From an uncultured Clostridia bacterium (GTDB lineage: Bacteria > Bacillota > Clostridia > Oscillospirales > Acutalibacteraceae): a stretch of 64,000 nt of DNA. Shown in pieces: positions 1 through 8,456 of this stretch. How positions within the stretch are numbered: position 1 is the first letter of the stretch; every line of letters starts with the position of its first letter. Location: assembly GCA_937876375.1 (NCBI GenBank), contig CALEHY010000027.1:124001-188000 (forward strand), given 5' to 3'. The notes beneath the pieces are model-generated. The model saw only the letters and a list, made by a program, of their open reading frames with translations, was not told the DNA's origin and did not search any database. The position numbers were made by a program, and so were the translations under genes.

Positions 1-570
1 ATCGAGGCTGATTATGGTGATGGTTACAATGATTGTTATGCACTTAATGCAAATGCATCATATTCTGCTGGCAAGCTTTACCCAATGACAGCAGATGTTA
101 CACCTTATATTGCTCCTACAGCATTCTATGTTAACGGCAAGATTACTCCTGCTGGTGACAAGACTGGCGCTACAATTACCAACGGCGTTGCAGGTATTAC
201 TGTTTCTGTAAAGGGCACAGAGATTAAGGCTGTAACTGACGAGAATGGATCATACACACTTCCTGAAATTAATGCAGGAAATTATACTCTAGTTATTAGT
301 GGTGATACCACAATCGATAGAGAGGTAGCTCTAACAGTCGCTGCTGATAAGGCTGTTGACTACGATCAAATTAATGTTGACGCAGTTGGTGTTGTTATCT
401 GTGATTACAATAAGGATGGCAAGGTTAATACTACCGATGCTACATTGTATACTACAGCAACAGCATTTACCGACTTGAATGCGGATGGCGCAGTTGATAA
501 CAAGGATTCTGCTCTATTCAAGACATTCTTCAACAAGACAGTAAGATATACTGCAATAACATTGAAATAA
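1..570 (+). CDS. Dockerin-containing secreted protein, C-terminal part (5' truncated by window)
   Basis: The frame is open from base 1, so only the C-terminal 189 residues are visible and the true start lies upstream. Residues 60-115 look like a carboxypeptidase-regulatory/SdrD-type beta-sandwich (GVAGITVSVKG, then DENGSYTLPEINAGNY). The last ~60 residues form a type I dockerin-like module with two intact calcium loops, DYNKDGKVNTTD (bases 403-438) and DLNADGAVDNKD (bases 472-507). Dockerins bind cohesins and dock enzymes or structural proteins onto scaffolds outside the cell. The next gene 18 bases downstream encodes a secreted protein with a cohesin-like region, so the two may be co-expressed and may interact; that pairing is inference. 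The catalytic or binding part of this protein is not in the window. Confidence 0.85.
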   Translation: MEADYGDGYNDCYALNANASYSAGKLYPMTADVTPYIAPTAFYVNGKITPAGDKTGATITNGVAGITVSVKGTEIKAVTDENGSYTLPEINAGNYTLVISGDTTIDREVALTVAADKAVDYDQINVDAVGVVICDYNKDGKVNTTDATLYTTATAFTDLNADGAVDNKDSALFKTFFNKTVRYTAITLK

Positions 571-587
571 TAGTGGAGGAACTTTAA

Positions 588-2963
588 ATGAAAAAGTCAT
601 TTAAAAGATCTATTGCTGTTCTTCTATCAGTAATTATGGTAGCTTGCTCAATGCCTTTCACAGCATTAGCTGCTGCTGGTGAGTACAAGCCAGATATCCA
701 GCTTCAGTTTGGTACATTCTGGAATGCATCTGCAGGTTCTCCTCTTAACCAAGAGAATCAGTGGGATTTTGACTACTCACTATCTGGTATTTATGGACCA
801 GTTGTAGATTATAAGAACGGCGCTCTTGTATTAGACGCTGATAAGTATGCTGCTTGGAACGATACTTTCGGTATGGAAGAAATCGAAGAGAGCTATACAC
901 TACAGCAGGGTGATATTTTCACTCTTACTGTTCGTTTGGATAATGTTGATAAGATTTCTGCTTTTGAGGCAGCTATCTCTTATTCAGACGCTATTGCACC
1001 TTTCGTAGATGATGATTGGGATGTTGACGGTACTGTTCCATTCCTAGATGAGTCAATTTACGAGGGCCTAAATGATAGTATTCTTGGTAACCTATCATTC
1101 GTAGATGCAGAAAATAACGTTATCGTTGCTTCTGCTGCTGCTAACGATTGCGATTATGCTGATGTTAGCGAAACATCTGAAGAGGGTCTAACAAATCCTG
1201 CTACAGGTGAGACAGGCTATAACTTTGCTGGTAAGGCAGTTATCGCTACATTCATATTCCAGATTGTTGATGCTGGTCCTATCACATTTGGTATCTACAA
1301 TGGTGATGAGGATGAGGACACTACTTATGGTGGTGCTTACTACATCGCTGACGCAACTGAGGGTACAGATCCAGAGGATTACACAACATACGAGCCAGCA
1401 GCTGGTGCTATTGGTGAGACAGACATGACATTCATGACAAAGAATGAGTATGTTGCTCCATCAGGTTACACAATCAAGTTCGTTGCTGCTAATGGTGATG
1501 TAATTTCTGAGGAAGTTTATGACGAGGGTGCTACTGTAACTATCCCAGAGCTTCCAAAGATGACAAATACAGCAACTCAGCATACAACATATGCTTGGGA
1601 TGTAACTCCATCTGCAACAGCTACTGCTGATGCTACTTACACTGTAGTTAAGACAACTGCTGATCATGATTACACATCAGAGGTTGTAACTCCAGCTACA
1701 TGCGATAAGAAGGGCTCAACAAAGTACACATGTAAGGTTTGTGAGTACGACTTCACAGTACAGGATATCGCTGCTACAGGCAAGCATAACCCAGCAGCTG
1801 CTGTTGAGGAGAACAAGGTTAATGCTACATGTTCAAAGGCTGGTTCTTATGATTCAGTTGTTTACTGTAACGATTGTCATACAGAGCTAAGCAGAACACC
1901 TGTAACTATTGATCCAACTTCTCACAACTATGGTGAGTACAAGTACAATGGCGATGCTGAGTACACATCTTCATCAGTTTATAAGGATGGTACAGCTACA
2001 AGAACATGTGGTACTTGTGGTGCAAAGGATACAAAGACAATCCCTAACACAGGTCTTCTTCGTGCAAGAACTGCTAACTGTGATTTCGGTGGTGAGATCA
2101 TCATGCAGCTTGCTACAAAGACAGCTCAGACAAACTCATTCGCTAGCGTAACTTGCGAATTCATCCGTGAGGATGGCGTTTCAACAATCGTTGAGGATGG
2201 TTATGAGAAGACTTCTTCTGCTGGTAACCTATTCTTCAACTATGGTGTAACTCCACAGGGTCTAAATTCTCCTGTAAAGGTTATTTACCATGCTGTAACT
2301 AAGGATGGCATTGATGTTTGGGGTCCTGAGTACACTTATACAATGACAACAAACTATATCATTAGCCAGTTGAACAAGTCTTCATCTTCAGCTACATGGA
2401 AGAACCTACTTGTTGAGTTAATGTACTACGGTGCTGAGGCTCAGAAGTTTGCTGGCTACAAGGCTAACGAGCCTATGACAGATCTTCTAACAGCTGAGCA
2501 GAAGGCTCTTCATACAACTGATGCTCTAACTCTAACAAAGCACACTGATACTAATTACAAGGAAATTGAAAATGCCGAGACAACTTGGAGAACAGCTACA
2601 CTTGTATTCGGTGCTGGTACAGAGATCAAGCTAAGAACAAGAGAGCTTGTTTCAACAGAAGGCCTTGTTGCTGAGGTTGTTGTTTCTGGCTTCACATACT
2701 CATACCCAATCGATGAGTATCCAGAGCTATTTGAAGCTGATGGCGTTGGCGGATATTACTTCTACTTCAAGGAGTTGAAGTCTAACCGTCTAAGAACACC
2801 TATTTACATTACTCTAAAGAAGAATGGTGTTGCTATCACAAATACTCTACAGTACAGTGCTGAGTCTTATGCTCAGGGTAGAAAGACTACATCATCTGAC
2901 TATGGTATTACTCAGCAGCAGATGAGATATGGTCGTGCTGCAGAGGCATATTTTGGTGTTTAA
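588..2963 (+). CDS. Large secreted protein with cohesin-like and CxxC-repeat regions
   Basis: The 791-residue product starts with a signal peptide (MKKSFKRSIAVLLSV, cleavage near ALAAAGE) behind a clear AGTGGAGGAAC ribosome site. Residues ~100-240 resemble a cohesin-type beta sandwich (GDIFTLTVRLDNV, AFEAAISYS, later AVIATFIFQIVDAG and ITFGIYNG). Residues ~285-345 look like an InlB-type beta repeat. Residues ~350-485 carry paired CxxC knuckles (YTCKVCEYDF, VYCNDCHTEL, CGTCGAKDT) of the kind common in Ruminococcus surface proteins. The last ~300 residues are a C-terminal region I do not recognise. It follows a dockerin gene and precedes a micropeptide gene. The role is probably cell-surface or extracellular binding; no catalytic motif was seen. 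Confidence 0.8.
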   Translation: MKKSFKRSIAVLLSVIMVACSMPFTALAAAGEYKPDIQLQFGTFWNASAGSPLNQENQWDFDYSLSGIYGPVVDYKNGALVLDADKYAAWNDTFGMEEIEESYTLQQGDIFTLTVRLDNVDKISAFEAAISYSDAIAPFVDDDWDVDGTVPFLDESIYEGLNDSILGNLSFVDAENNVIVASAAANDCDYADVSETSEEGLTNPATGETGYNFAGKAVIATFIFQIVDAGPITFGIYNGDEDEDTTYGGAYYIADATEGTDPEDYTTYEPAAGAIGETDMTFMTKNEYVAPSGYTIKFVAANGDVISEEVYDEGATVTIPELPKMTNTATQHTTYAWDVTPSATATADATYTVVKTTADHDYTSEVVTPATCDKKGSTKYTCKVCEYDFTVQDIAATGKHNPAAAVEENKVNATCSKAGSYDSVVYCNDCHTELSRTPVTIDPTSHNYGEYKYNGDAEYTSSSVYKDGTATRTCGTCGAKDTKTIPNTGLLRARTANCDFGGEIIMQLATKTAQTNSFASVTCEFIREDGVSTIVEDGYEKTSSAGNLFFNYGVTPQGLNSPVKVIYHAVTKDGIDVWGPEYTYTMTTNYIISQLNKSSSSATWKNLLVELMYYGAEAQKFAGYKANEPMTDLLTAEQKALHTTDALTLTKHTDTNYKEIENAETTWRTATLVFGAGTEIKLRTRELVSTEGLVAEVVVSGFTYSYPIDEYPELFEADGVGGYYFYFKELKSNRLRTPIYITLKKNGVAITNTLQYSAESYAQGRKTTSSDYGITQQQMRYGRAAEAYFGV

Positions 2964-2980
2964 TTAAGCACAAATTATTA

Positions 2981-3009
2981 TTGACTTAATTTTATTAAGG
3001 ATATATAAT
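2981..3009 (+). promoter_or_regulatory. Strong sigma-A promoter for the 34-residue peptide gene
   Basis: TTGACT (2981-2986), a 17-base spacer and a perfect TATAAT (3004-3009) lie 32 bases before the small ORF. It gives the peptide its own transcription unit although the large secreted-protein gene ends only 18 bases before the -35. Confidence 0.7.
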
Positions 3010-3040
3010 TAAGTAGAATTTGATAAGGGGGTGAAACATA

Positions 3041-3145
3041 ATGAAGTACACAAAGCCAGTATCAGAGGTTGAGAAGTTCCACGCACAGGACGTTATTACA
3101 ACATCTGGCCTAAACCCAACTGAGGGTGAAGAGGAGGATCTATAA
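3041..3145 (+). CDS. 34-residue acidic-tailed micropeptide (possible RiPP-type precursor)
   Basis: ATG follows a near-ideal ribosome site (AAGGGGGTGA). The peptide has an N-terminal half with YTKPVSEVEKF then QDVITTSG, and ends in the acidic tail PTEGEEEDL. It has its own promoter (2981-3009) and a strong terminator (3186-3215), so it should be expressed as a ~200-base mRNA. A second small gene in this window (59394-59546) shares the N-terminal pattern MK-[YF]-x-[KE]-P-x3-V-x-K-F-x2-[QE]-D-[VI]-[IL]-T-x-S, which argues that both are real. Conserved N-terminus plus variable C-terminus is the layout of leader/core precursor peptides, and two ATP-grasp ligases and a methyltransferase follow. Modification of this peptide is a hypothesis; small exported or regulatory peptide is an alternative. 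Confidence 0.7.
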   Translation: MKYTKPVSEVEKFHAQDVITTSGLNPTEGEEEDL

Positions 3146-3185
3146 GCCTTACTCATCCTAATGTAAAAAATACATAATGTGTTTC

Positions 3186-3215
3186 AAGGGGTGCTTTTGC
3201 ACCCCTTGTTTTTTT
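3186..3215 (+). terminator. Rho-independent terminator after the micropeptide
   Basis: Perfect 9-bp stem AAGGGGTGC / GCACCCCTT with a TTTT loop, followed by a run of seven T. It separates the micropeptide from the ATP-grasp genes. Confidence 0.9.
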
Positions 3216-3234
3216 ATATATTTTGTTTTATAAT
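3206..3234 (+). promoter_or_regulatory. Promoter for the ATP-grasp operon, overlapping the terminator tail
   Basis: TTGTTT (3206-3211), a 17-base spacer and a perfect TATAAT (3229-3234) would start transcription near 3241, just before the GTG start at 3253. The -35 lies in the T-tract of the preceding terminator. Confidence 0.55.
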
Positions 3235-3252
3235 GCTATTGGTGGTGATTTT

Positions 3253-4269
3253 GTGATTAATTGGGATAATTATGATGAAGAATTGTTATCTGCTGTTAAG
3301 ATTTATGTTCCGAATTATGAGAGCAAGGACGATAGCGTTATGCAGGAGCTTATTGACGATGTGCTTTCTGCTATGACCAAATATCAGCTAAAGCATTATG
3401 ATGAATATTTCAAATTTAAGTTCTTTGGTATGCCAGATGATGTTAGATCAACATTTTGTGGTGCTCTTGAGTATACAAAATGTGTTAAGAACAGTATCAA
3501 TGTTGATATGAATTCTATATCCACATTTAAGGATAAGAATGAAACTTATAATATATTTAAGGATTATTATAAGAGAGATATGATAGAGGTTAATGGCTTC
3601 GAGGATTTTGCAAAGTTCACTGCTTTTGCTAGTAAAAACAAAACATTTATTGTCAAGGAGCTAGAGGGTTCACTTGGTAGCAATATCAGCAAGGTCACCA
3701 TAACCGAGAACACACCTGTAAAGGCTGCGTTTTTCAAGGTTTTACAGTACGGTGGCTGTGTATGTGAGGCTTGGATAGAACAGAGTGAGGAGATGAAATT
3801 GTTCAATTCCTCATCAGTTAATACTGTTCGTGTTGCCACAATGCTCGACGGTGATGACTTTCACAAGATTTATGCTATGTTCCGTACTGGACGAAATGGT
3901 GAGGTCGTGGATAACGCTAGTATGGGTGGCGTTGCTTGTGCTGTCGATATGGAGACTGGAGTTATCATTTCTGATGGATATTCAAAAAAGCTAGAGCATT
4001 TTGACTGTCATCCAGATACAAAGATACAGTTTAAAGGTCACCAAATACCTCGATGGGATGAGGTTATGCCAATGCTTGAGAAAATGCATAGGCTGACACC
4101 TGCATTCAAACTTGTTGGTTGGGATTTAGCGCTTACTGACGATGGTTGGGTGCTAATAGAGGGTAACAGCAAGCCTAATATCGACACTATCCAGTTGATT
4201 TATGGCAATACCTTTGGTCACGGACTAAAGCATAGAATTATGTCTGCACTAGGTAAATATAATTACTAA
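3253..4269 (+). CDS. ATP-grasp ligase-like protein 1 (sugar-transfer-associated ATP-grasp family)
   Basis: The 338-residue product has an ATP-grasp fold of the kind called sugar-transfer-associated (PF14397-like). A glycine-rich loop ELEGSLGSNISK sits near residue 135, a conserved block VNTVRVATM/GGVACAVD follows, and the metal-binding E-x-N motif (WVLIEGNSKPN, Glu303/Asn305) is near the end. ATP-grasp enzymes join a carboxylate to an amine or other nucleophile through an acyl phosphate. I chose GTG at 3253 because GGTGGTG lies just upstream and the predicted transcript begins near 3241; an upstream TTG at 3223 would lie in the promoter. A paralogue and a methyltransferase follow closely. The substrate is unknown: capsule or teichoic sugar ligation is the family default, peptide modification is possible here. 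Confidence 0.8.
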   Translation: MINWDNYDEELLSAVKIYVPNYESKDDSVMQELIDDVLSAMTKYQLKHYDEYFKFKFFGMPDDVRSTFCGALEYTKCVKNSINVDMNSISTFKDKNETYNIFKDYYKRDMIEVNGFEDFAKFTAFASKNKTFIVKELEGSLGSNISKVTITENTPVKAAFFKVLQYGGCVCEAWIEQSEEMKLFNSSSVNTVRVATMLDGDDFHKIYAMFRTGRNGEVVDNASMGGVACAVDMETGVIISDGYSKKLEHFDCHPDTKIQFKGHQIPRWDEVMPMLEKMHRLTPAFKLVGWDLALTDDGWVLIEGNSKPNIDTIQLIYGNTFGHGLKHRIMSALGKYNY

Positions 4270-4286
4270 TTATTCGGAGTATATGT

Positions 4287-5411
4287 ATGAAACATGTGTA
4301 TAAAAAAAACAAGATACCTAATCTCGCTAGAGAAAAATGGTATCTGAGATTGCCAATTATATCATTGGCTTTGTTAAAGCTACTGGTTGGCAAAAATCCA
4401 CAAGGAATAAGGGAATTTATACTAAAATATCAGTGGCAGACCGATATCACCAACAAGCGTAACCGAATGAAGCTTATGCTCAAGATGGTGTACTATCGCT
4501 ATGCTTATGAGATTTCATACAAGGAATTTGTTAGTTATCGCTTGGAGAAAAAATCCAGAAAGCAGTGTCTGGAGTATTTTCCATCGTATGAAAAAATGAG
4601 ATTATACGACGAGGTAATCTGCAACAAGCCTATCTATGATAAGTTTTTGTACAAGCACAAGACCTACGAAATGTACAAGAAATTCTACAAAAGAGAGGTT
4701 GTTATTTTTGACAACGCTGACAAGGAGACTGAATTTCTTGACCTGTGTCATAGATATAATAAACTGATACTAAAGCCTATTAGCAGCAATAGTGGCAAGG
4801 GCGTTAGAATACTTGACTCATCACTCACTGATAATGAGCTACACGATATTTTTGTTGAACGAATTGGCAGTGGCGACTTTTTGGTGGAGGAGTATATCAA
4901 GCAGTGCAAGGTGCTGTCAGATTTTCATAGTGAGTCCGTTAATACTTTGCGATACACAACATACTATAAGGATGGCAAGTTGACAAAGTTGTATGGTATG
5001 GTACGATTTGGTAATGATGGCTCTGTTGTTGACAATGCATTTGCTGGTGGATTTAGTGCAAATGTTGACTTGGATACGGGTGTAATTAGCTCTAATGGAT
5101 TCACCCATTCTGGTAGAGAAGAGGAGTGTCACCCTTATTCTAATGTGAAGTTTAAGGGCACACAGCTTCCGTTGTGGGATGAGTTTAACGAGATGATTGA
5201 GGAACTTGTTAGAATTTGTCCTGAACAGCACTATATCGGTTGGGATTTTGCTTGTACAGAGGATAGAGGCTGGGTTGTTATTGAGGCTAATGCTGGTCCT
5301 GGCTTGCAGGCTGCACAGTCATGTGGTGGCAGAGGCTTTAGACCTATGCTTGCCGAAACATTGTTCAAGGAGTCTAAGCATTGTAGAGCGTATACAACAG
5401 CTAGATTATAA
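4287..5411 (+). CDS. ATP-grasp ligase-like protein 2 (paralogue of the preceding gene)
   Basis: The 374-residue product belongs to the same ATP-grasp family as its upstream neighbour: KPISSNSGKGVRIL forms the nucleotide loop, SVNTLRYTTYY and GGFSANVDLDTG match the neighbour's central blocks, and GWVVIEANAGPG carries the E-x-N metal site (Glu333/Asn335). It has an extra ~80 basic, aromatic residues at the N-terminus. It starts 17 bases after the first ATP-grasp gene behind GGAG and is 9 bases from the methyltransferase gene, so the three are almost certainly one operon. Paired ATP-grasps acting in succession are known from peptide macrocyclisation systems and from polysaccharide clusters; no glycosyltransferase is present nearby, which makes the usual capsule setting less obvious. 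Confidence 0.8.
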   Translation: MKHVYKKNKIPNLAREKWYLRLPIISLALLKLLVGKNPQGIREFILKYQWQTDITNKRNRMKLMLKMVYYRYAYEISYKEFVSYRLEKKSRKQCLEYFPSYEKMRLYDEVICNKPIYDKFLYKHKTYEMYKKFYKREVVIFDNADKETEFLDLCHRYNKLILKPISSNSGKGVRILDSSLTDNELHDIFVERIGSGDFLVEEYIKQCKVLSDFHSESVNTLRYTTYYKDGKLTKLYGMVRFGNDGSVVDNAFAGGFSANVDLDTGVISSNGFTHSGREEECHPYSNVKFKGTQLPLWDEFNEMIEELVRICPEQHYIGWDFACTEDRGWVVIEANAGPGLQAAQSCGGRGFRPMLAETLFKESKHCRAYTTARL

Positions 5412-5420
5412 TAGGGTGTA

Positions 5421-6077
5421 ATGATGAAAAAATATAAATTTTATTATACAAAGATTGGCACATTATATCGCAAGTTATGTGGTCAGCTTGTTAGTTTTAT
5501 TGAGCTGTTTATTGATAAAAGGAATACTGGCACATTTTTACATGGCACAATAAAATCACCTGATGGCAAGCGTGCCACCTCAGAGCCTATTCGCTATGGT
5601 GGGCTAAAGGCTGTGTTTGATGGCGCAGAGTTTGGCGATGATGATTCGTTCTTGGATATTGGCTGTGGCAAGGGCAGGGCACTTGCGTATATGAACAGCA
5701 TTGGATTCAAGGGCAAGATTACTGGAGTTGAGTATAATCCAGTAGTTGCTAAAGCTGCTAAAGAATGGACGAAATCATATGATAATATTACAGTTATCGA
5801 GGGTGATGCATTCGACCTTGATTTTAATGATTATAATATTATGTTTATGTTTAACCCATTCTATGATGAGGAAATTCAGCGATTGATTGCTCAAATTGAA
5901 GATACAGTTAATCATAGGGTAACTATGTATTACTATGGTGATTCAGTGTGTGGCAAATATTTCGCACATAGAGAATGCTGGACAAAAATCAGAAGGGGAA
6001 TATTCTTCAAAAAAGGACCTATCTGCGTTCAGTACTATCCAACTAGATATACAATATGGGAATATAATCCTAAATAA
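5421..6077 (+). CDS. Class I SAM-dependent methyltransferase
   Basis: The 218-residue product shows the class I methyltransferase fold: motif I FLDIGCGKGRAL at residues 77-88, the acidic ribose contact Glu104 (ITGVEYNP), an adenine contact around Asp129 (EGDAF), and a post-motif NPF at 145-147 in place of the DPP/NPP seen in N-methyltransferases. Two ATG codons are adjacent (5421, 5424) behind TAGGGTG. It is the last gene of the operon with the two ATP-grasp ligases and is followed by a bidirectional terminator. The acceptor is unknown. It could O- or N-methylate the product of the ligases; a housekeeping role is less likely given the tight spacing. Confidence 0.8.
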   Translation: MMKKYKFYYTKIGTLYRKLCGQLVSFIELFIDKRNTGTFLHGTIKSPDGKRATSEPIRYGGLKAVFDGAEFGDDDSFLDIGCGKGRALAYMNSIGFKGKITGVEYNPVVAKAAKEWTKSYDNITVIEGDAFDLDFNDYNIMFMFNPFYDEEIQRLIAQIEDTVNHRVTMYYYGDSVCGKYFAHRECWTKIRRGIFFKKGPICVQYYPTRYTIWEYNPK

Positions 6078-6085
6078 TGCAAAAA

Positions 6086-6112
6086 AAGAGCTTACTCATA
6101 GAGTAAGCTCTT
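6086..6112. terminator. Bidirectional terminator between convergent genes
   Basis: Perfect 12-bp stem AAGAGCTTACTC / GAGTAAGCTCTT with an ATA loop, an A-run on the left and a T-rich stretch on the right. It serves the methyltransferase operon and the convergent FGGY kinase gene. Confidence 0.85.
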
Positions 6113-6132
6113 ATATATTTATTACTATTATA

Positions 6133-7746
6133 TTAGCTGTTTAGGATAGCAAAGTTTTCTTTGTTGCATTTGTATAGGTTCTGGTAAACCTTAAAGTTTC
6201 TGTCGTAAACCTCTTTGTTAGCCTTGTTTGGATGATATACAGTCTTTGCTGGGATAAGCTTCTTAACGTCCTTCATAGTAGGGATATAGCCCATACCAAC
6301 AGCGATACAAGCTGCAGCACCAACAGCACCGATATTCTGTGGAGAATCAACAACCTCGATATCTCTCTGTAGGATATCAGATAGGATTTGGCAAGTGCTC
6401 TCACCAAGAGCGCCACCACCACAGAAACGAACAGCCTTTGAGGTCTTAACCTTCTTCTCTTGTCTTTCTAGCATCCAACGCATATGGAAGCATACACCCT
6501 CAACAACAGCTCTAATTAGCTCTGTCTTGCCAGTCTCTAGGTGAATGTTGAAGAACATACCAGCAGCATTAGGATCCTCGAATGGACAACGGTTACCGTG
6601 TAGCCATGGTGTGAACACTACACCACCAGCACCAGCAGGTGCTCTGTCGATAACCTCCTCTAGATAATCATATAGGTTAATTTGTACAGCCTCAACACTG
6701 TCAGAAGCGTTGCTGTGCTTTGCAAGATAAACACCGATTTCATCTAGAGCAAGGTGATCCTTAACCCATCCAACGCACTTGTTAGAGGTCTCTAGCTCGC
6801 CAAAATAGTTGTATGCCTCTGGGTCTGCACCAACGATTGATGCCATCATAGCACCAGCGTCAACCTTTTGTGTGTCAACAACTGTGCCAACCCAGCCAGA
6901 AGTACCAGAATAGATATGTGTGTCACCAACAGCAACAGCACCAGTACCAACACCGATGAGTGATGCGTCGCCACCACCACCGTATACAGCTGTTCCAGCA
7001 GCAAGGCCAAGCTCCTTGGCAGCTTTTTCTGTGATTTCGCCAACCTTTTCGGTACATTTCTTGATAGGTGGTAGGTGCTCAATGTTTACACCAACCATAT
7101 CACATACTGGCTTGCACCAGCCCTCGTGACCCTTACGTGTATCGTATAGCAATGTTGCGAATGCAGAGTCAGTAGTCATAACGAACTCTCCACTAGCACG
7201 ACAAATCAAGTACTCCTTGATATCAAGCCACTTGTAAATCTTCTTGAAATTCTCTGGCTCGTGTGCCTCAACCCACTTGTATTTCCAAATTGGGTCCTTT
7301 ACTGATGATGATACAGCACCAGTATAATATAGATATTTTAGGCACTTTGTAGCCTCTGCACCAGCGATTTGTACACCGTGAGCGATACCCTTTTTGATTT
7401 CCTCTCTAGCACGCTGGTCCATATATGTCATTGGACGACGAATGCAGTTTCCATCCTTGTCAACAAGTACAAGTCCCTGCATAGCAGAGCAGAAGCTGAT
7501 ACCTTCTATCTGATCCTTATTAATATATGGCACCTTTTCAAAGATGGTCTTTGTTGTGGAGCACATTGCTTCCCACCATTCGTCAGCATCTTGCTCAGAG
7601 CCACCCTTTACACCAGTTTCCTCCTCAACATAGAGATTGTATCCTGCTGTAGCAGAGCCAAGGATTTTCATCTCCTTGTCTATCTCGATAAGGCAGGTCT
7701 TGATACCAGTTGTACCGATATCATAGGTAATAACATATTTGCTCAT
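6133..7746 (-). CDS. FGGY-family carbohydrate kinase (xylulokinase-like)
   Basis: The 537-residue product begins VITYDIGTTGIKTCLIE, the first phosphate loop of FGGY sugar kinases, and has the second nucleotide-binding region (HIYSGTSGWVG) and the C-terminal VRFCGGGALGEST/IGAVGAAACIAVGMG motifs. Length is usual for xylulokinase-type kinases (~500). The enzyme phosphorylates a ketose, or a related polyol, with ATP in the cytoplasm. It has an ideal AGGAGG site and lies 33 bases after the TetR gene, so both are co-transcribed. The divergent operon encodes an aminotransferase and a tandem aldolase, suggesting a catabolic route in which the kinase product is cleaved; the actual sugar cannot be read from sequence. 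Confidence 0.85.
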   Translation of the reverse strand: MSKYVITYDIGTTGIKTCLIEIDKEMKILGSATAGYNLYVEEETGVKGGSEQDADEWWEAMCSTTKTIFEKVPYINKDQIEGISFCSAMQGLVLVDKDGNCIRRPMTYMDQRAREEIKKGIAHGVQIAGAEATKCLKYLYYTGAVSSSVKDPIWKYKWVEAHEPENFKKIYKWLDIKEYLICRASGEFVMTTDSAFATLLYDTRKGHEGWCKPVCDMVGVNIEHLPPIKKCTEKVGEITEKAAKELGLAAGTAVYGGGGDASLIGVGTGAVAVGDTHIYSGTSGWVGTVVDTQKVDAGAMMASIVGADPEAYNYFGELETSNKCVGWVKDHLALDEIGVYLAKHSNASDSVEAVQINLYDYLEEVIDRAPAGAGGVVFTPWLHGNRCPFEDPNAAGMFFNIHLETGKTELIRAVVEGVCFHMRWMLERQEKKVKTSKAVRFCGGGALGESTCQILSDILQRDIEVVDSPQNIGAVGAAACIAVGMGYIPTMKDVKKLIPAKTVYHPNKANKEVYDRNFKVYQNLYKCNKENFAILNS

Positions 7747-7779
7747 AATATCCTCCTAAAACGACATAAGTCGTGCTAA

Positions 7780-8439
7780 TTACTTTTCAAATGTGAATGC
7801 AGACTCGATAAATTTAAGCAGTTGTTCTACTATCTGGTCCTCATTCATTTCGTCAACATTTACACCAGTGTATATCTCAAATCTCTGCTTGTAGTAATCA
7901 CAGGTGTAGCTAAATTGTAGCGAGGTCAAAAGGTTATCCAAGAAGAATGCGAACATTCTAGGGTCAAGGTCTTGCCTTACGTCCCCAGCAGCAAGCGCTT
8001 GTGCGATAATGGTAATGTATTTTCGACTGGTAACGCTCTCTATCTCTCTAGCTAGGAGCTTCGCCATCTCGCCATTTTTCTCGCTAGTTATTTCATTATA
8101 TAGTTTAATGTAGTTAGAATTGCCTTGTGAATGCTTGCAGGTGGTACGAATAAGCTTTTCAGCTTTGACAAGCAGCTTGTCATCACTAGCGATAATTTCG
8201 TCGATAGCGTCATCCAGTATCTCCATACCACGCTGAATACAGGTAACGAAAAGATCAGCTTTTGTGCTGAAATATTTGTACATTAATCCAATACTTATGC
8301 CAGCATTCTTTGCTATAACATTAATATTAGCGTTCTCAAATCCTTTGGTGGCAAACTCCTCAATGCCGACCTCAAGAATTTTTTCTTTTCTATCTTCGGA
8401 CGCTCTTTCGAATGCATCCTTGTATCTTTTTTCAAACAT
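7780..8439 (-). CDS. TetR/AcrR-family transcriptional regulator
   Basis: The product of ~219 residues has the TetR N-terminal three-helix DNA-binding domain (ILEVGIEEFATKGFENANIN, then NAGISIGLMYKYFSTKADLF) and a helical ligand-binding C-terminal half. It is divergent from the aminotransferase gene and upstream of the FGGY kinase gene. Two palindromes downstream of the divergent promoter (8635-8675) are the natural binding sites, so it probably represses the aminotransferase/aldolase operon until a pathway intermediate binds. The start is uncertain: neither the ATG used here nor the GTG at 8463 (eight residues longer) has a convincing ribosome site. Confidence 0.8.
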   Translation of the reverse strand: MFEKRYKDAFERASEDRKEKILEVGIEEFATKGFENANINVIAKNAGISIGLMYKYFSTKADLFVTCIQRGMEILDDAIDEIIASDDKLLVKAEKLIRTTCKHSQGNSNYIKLYNEITSEKNGEMAKLLAREIESVTSRKYITIIAQALAAGDVRQDLDPRMFAFFLDNLLTSLQFSYTCDYYKQRFEIYTGVNVDEMNEDQIVEQLLKFIESAFTFEK

Positions 8440-8456
8440 TATCAAATTTTTGTAGT

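Noticed and set aside
588..2963. Reading the large secreted protein as a lipoprotein (cysteine after MVA)
   Set aside because: The lipobox is poor (Met at -3) and a good signal peptidase I site follows at ALAAAG.
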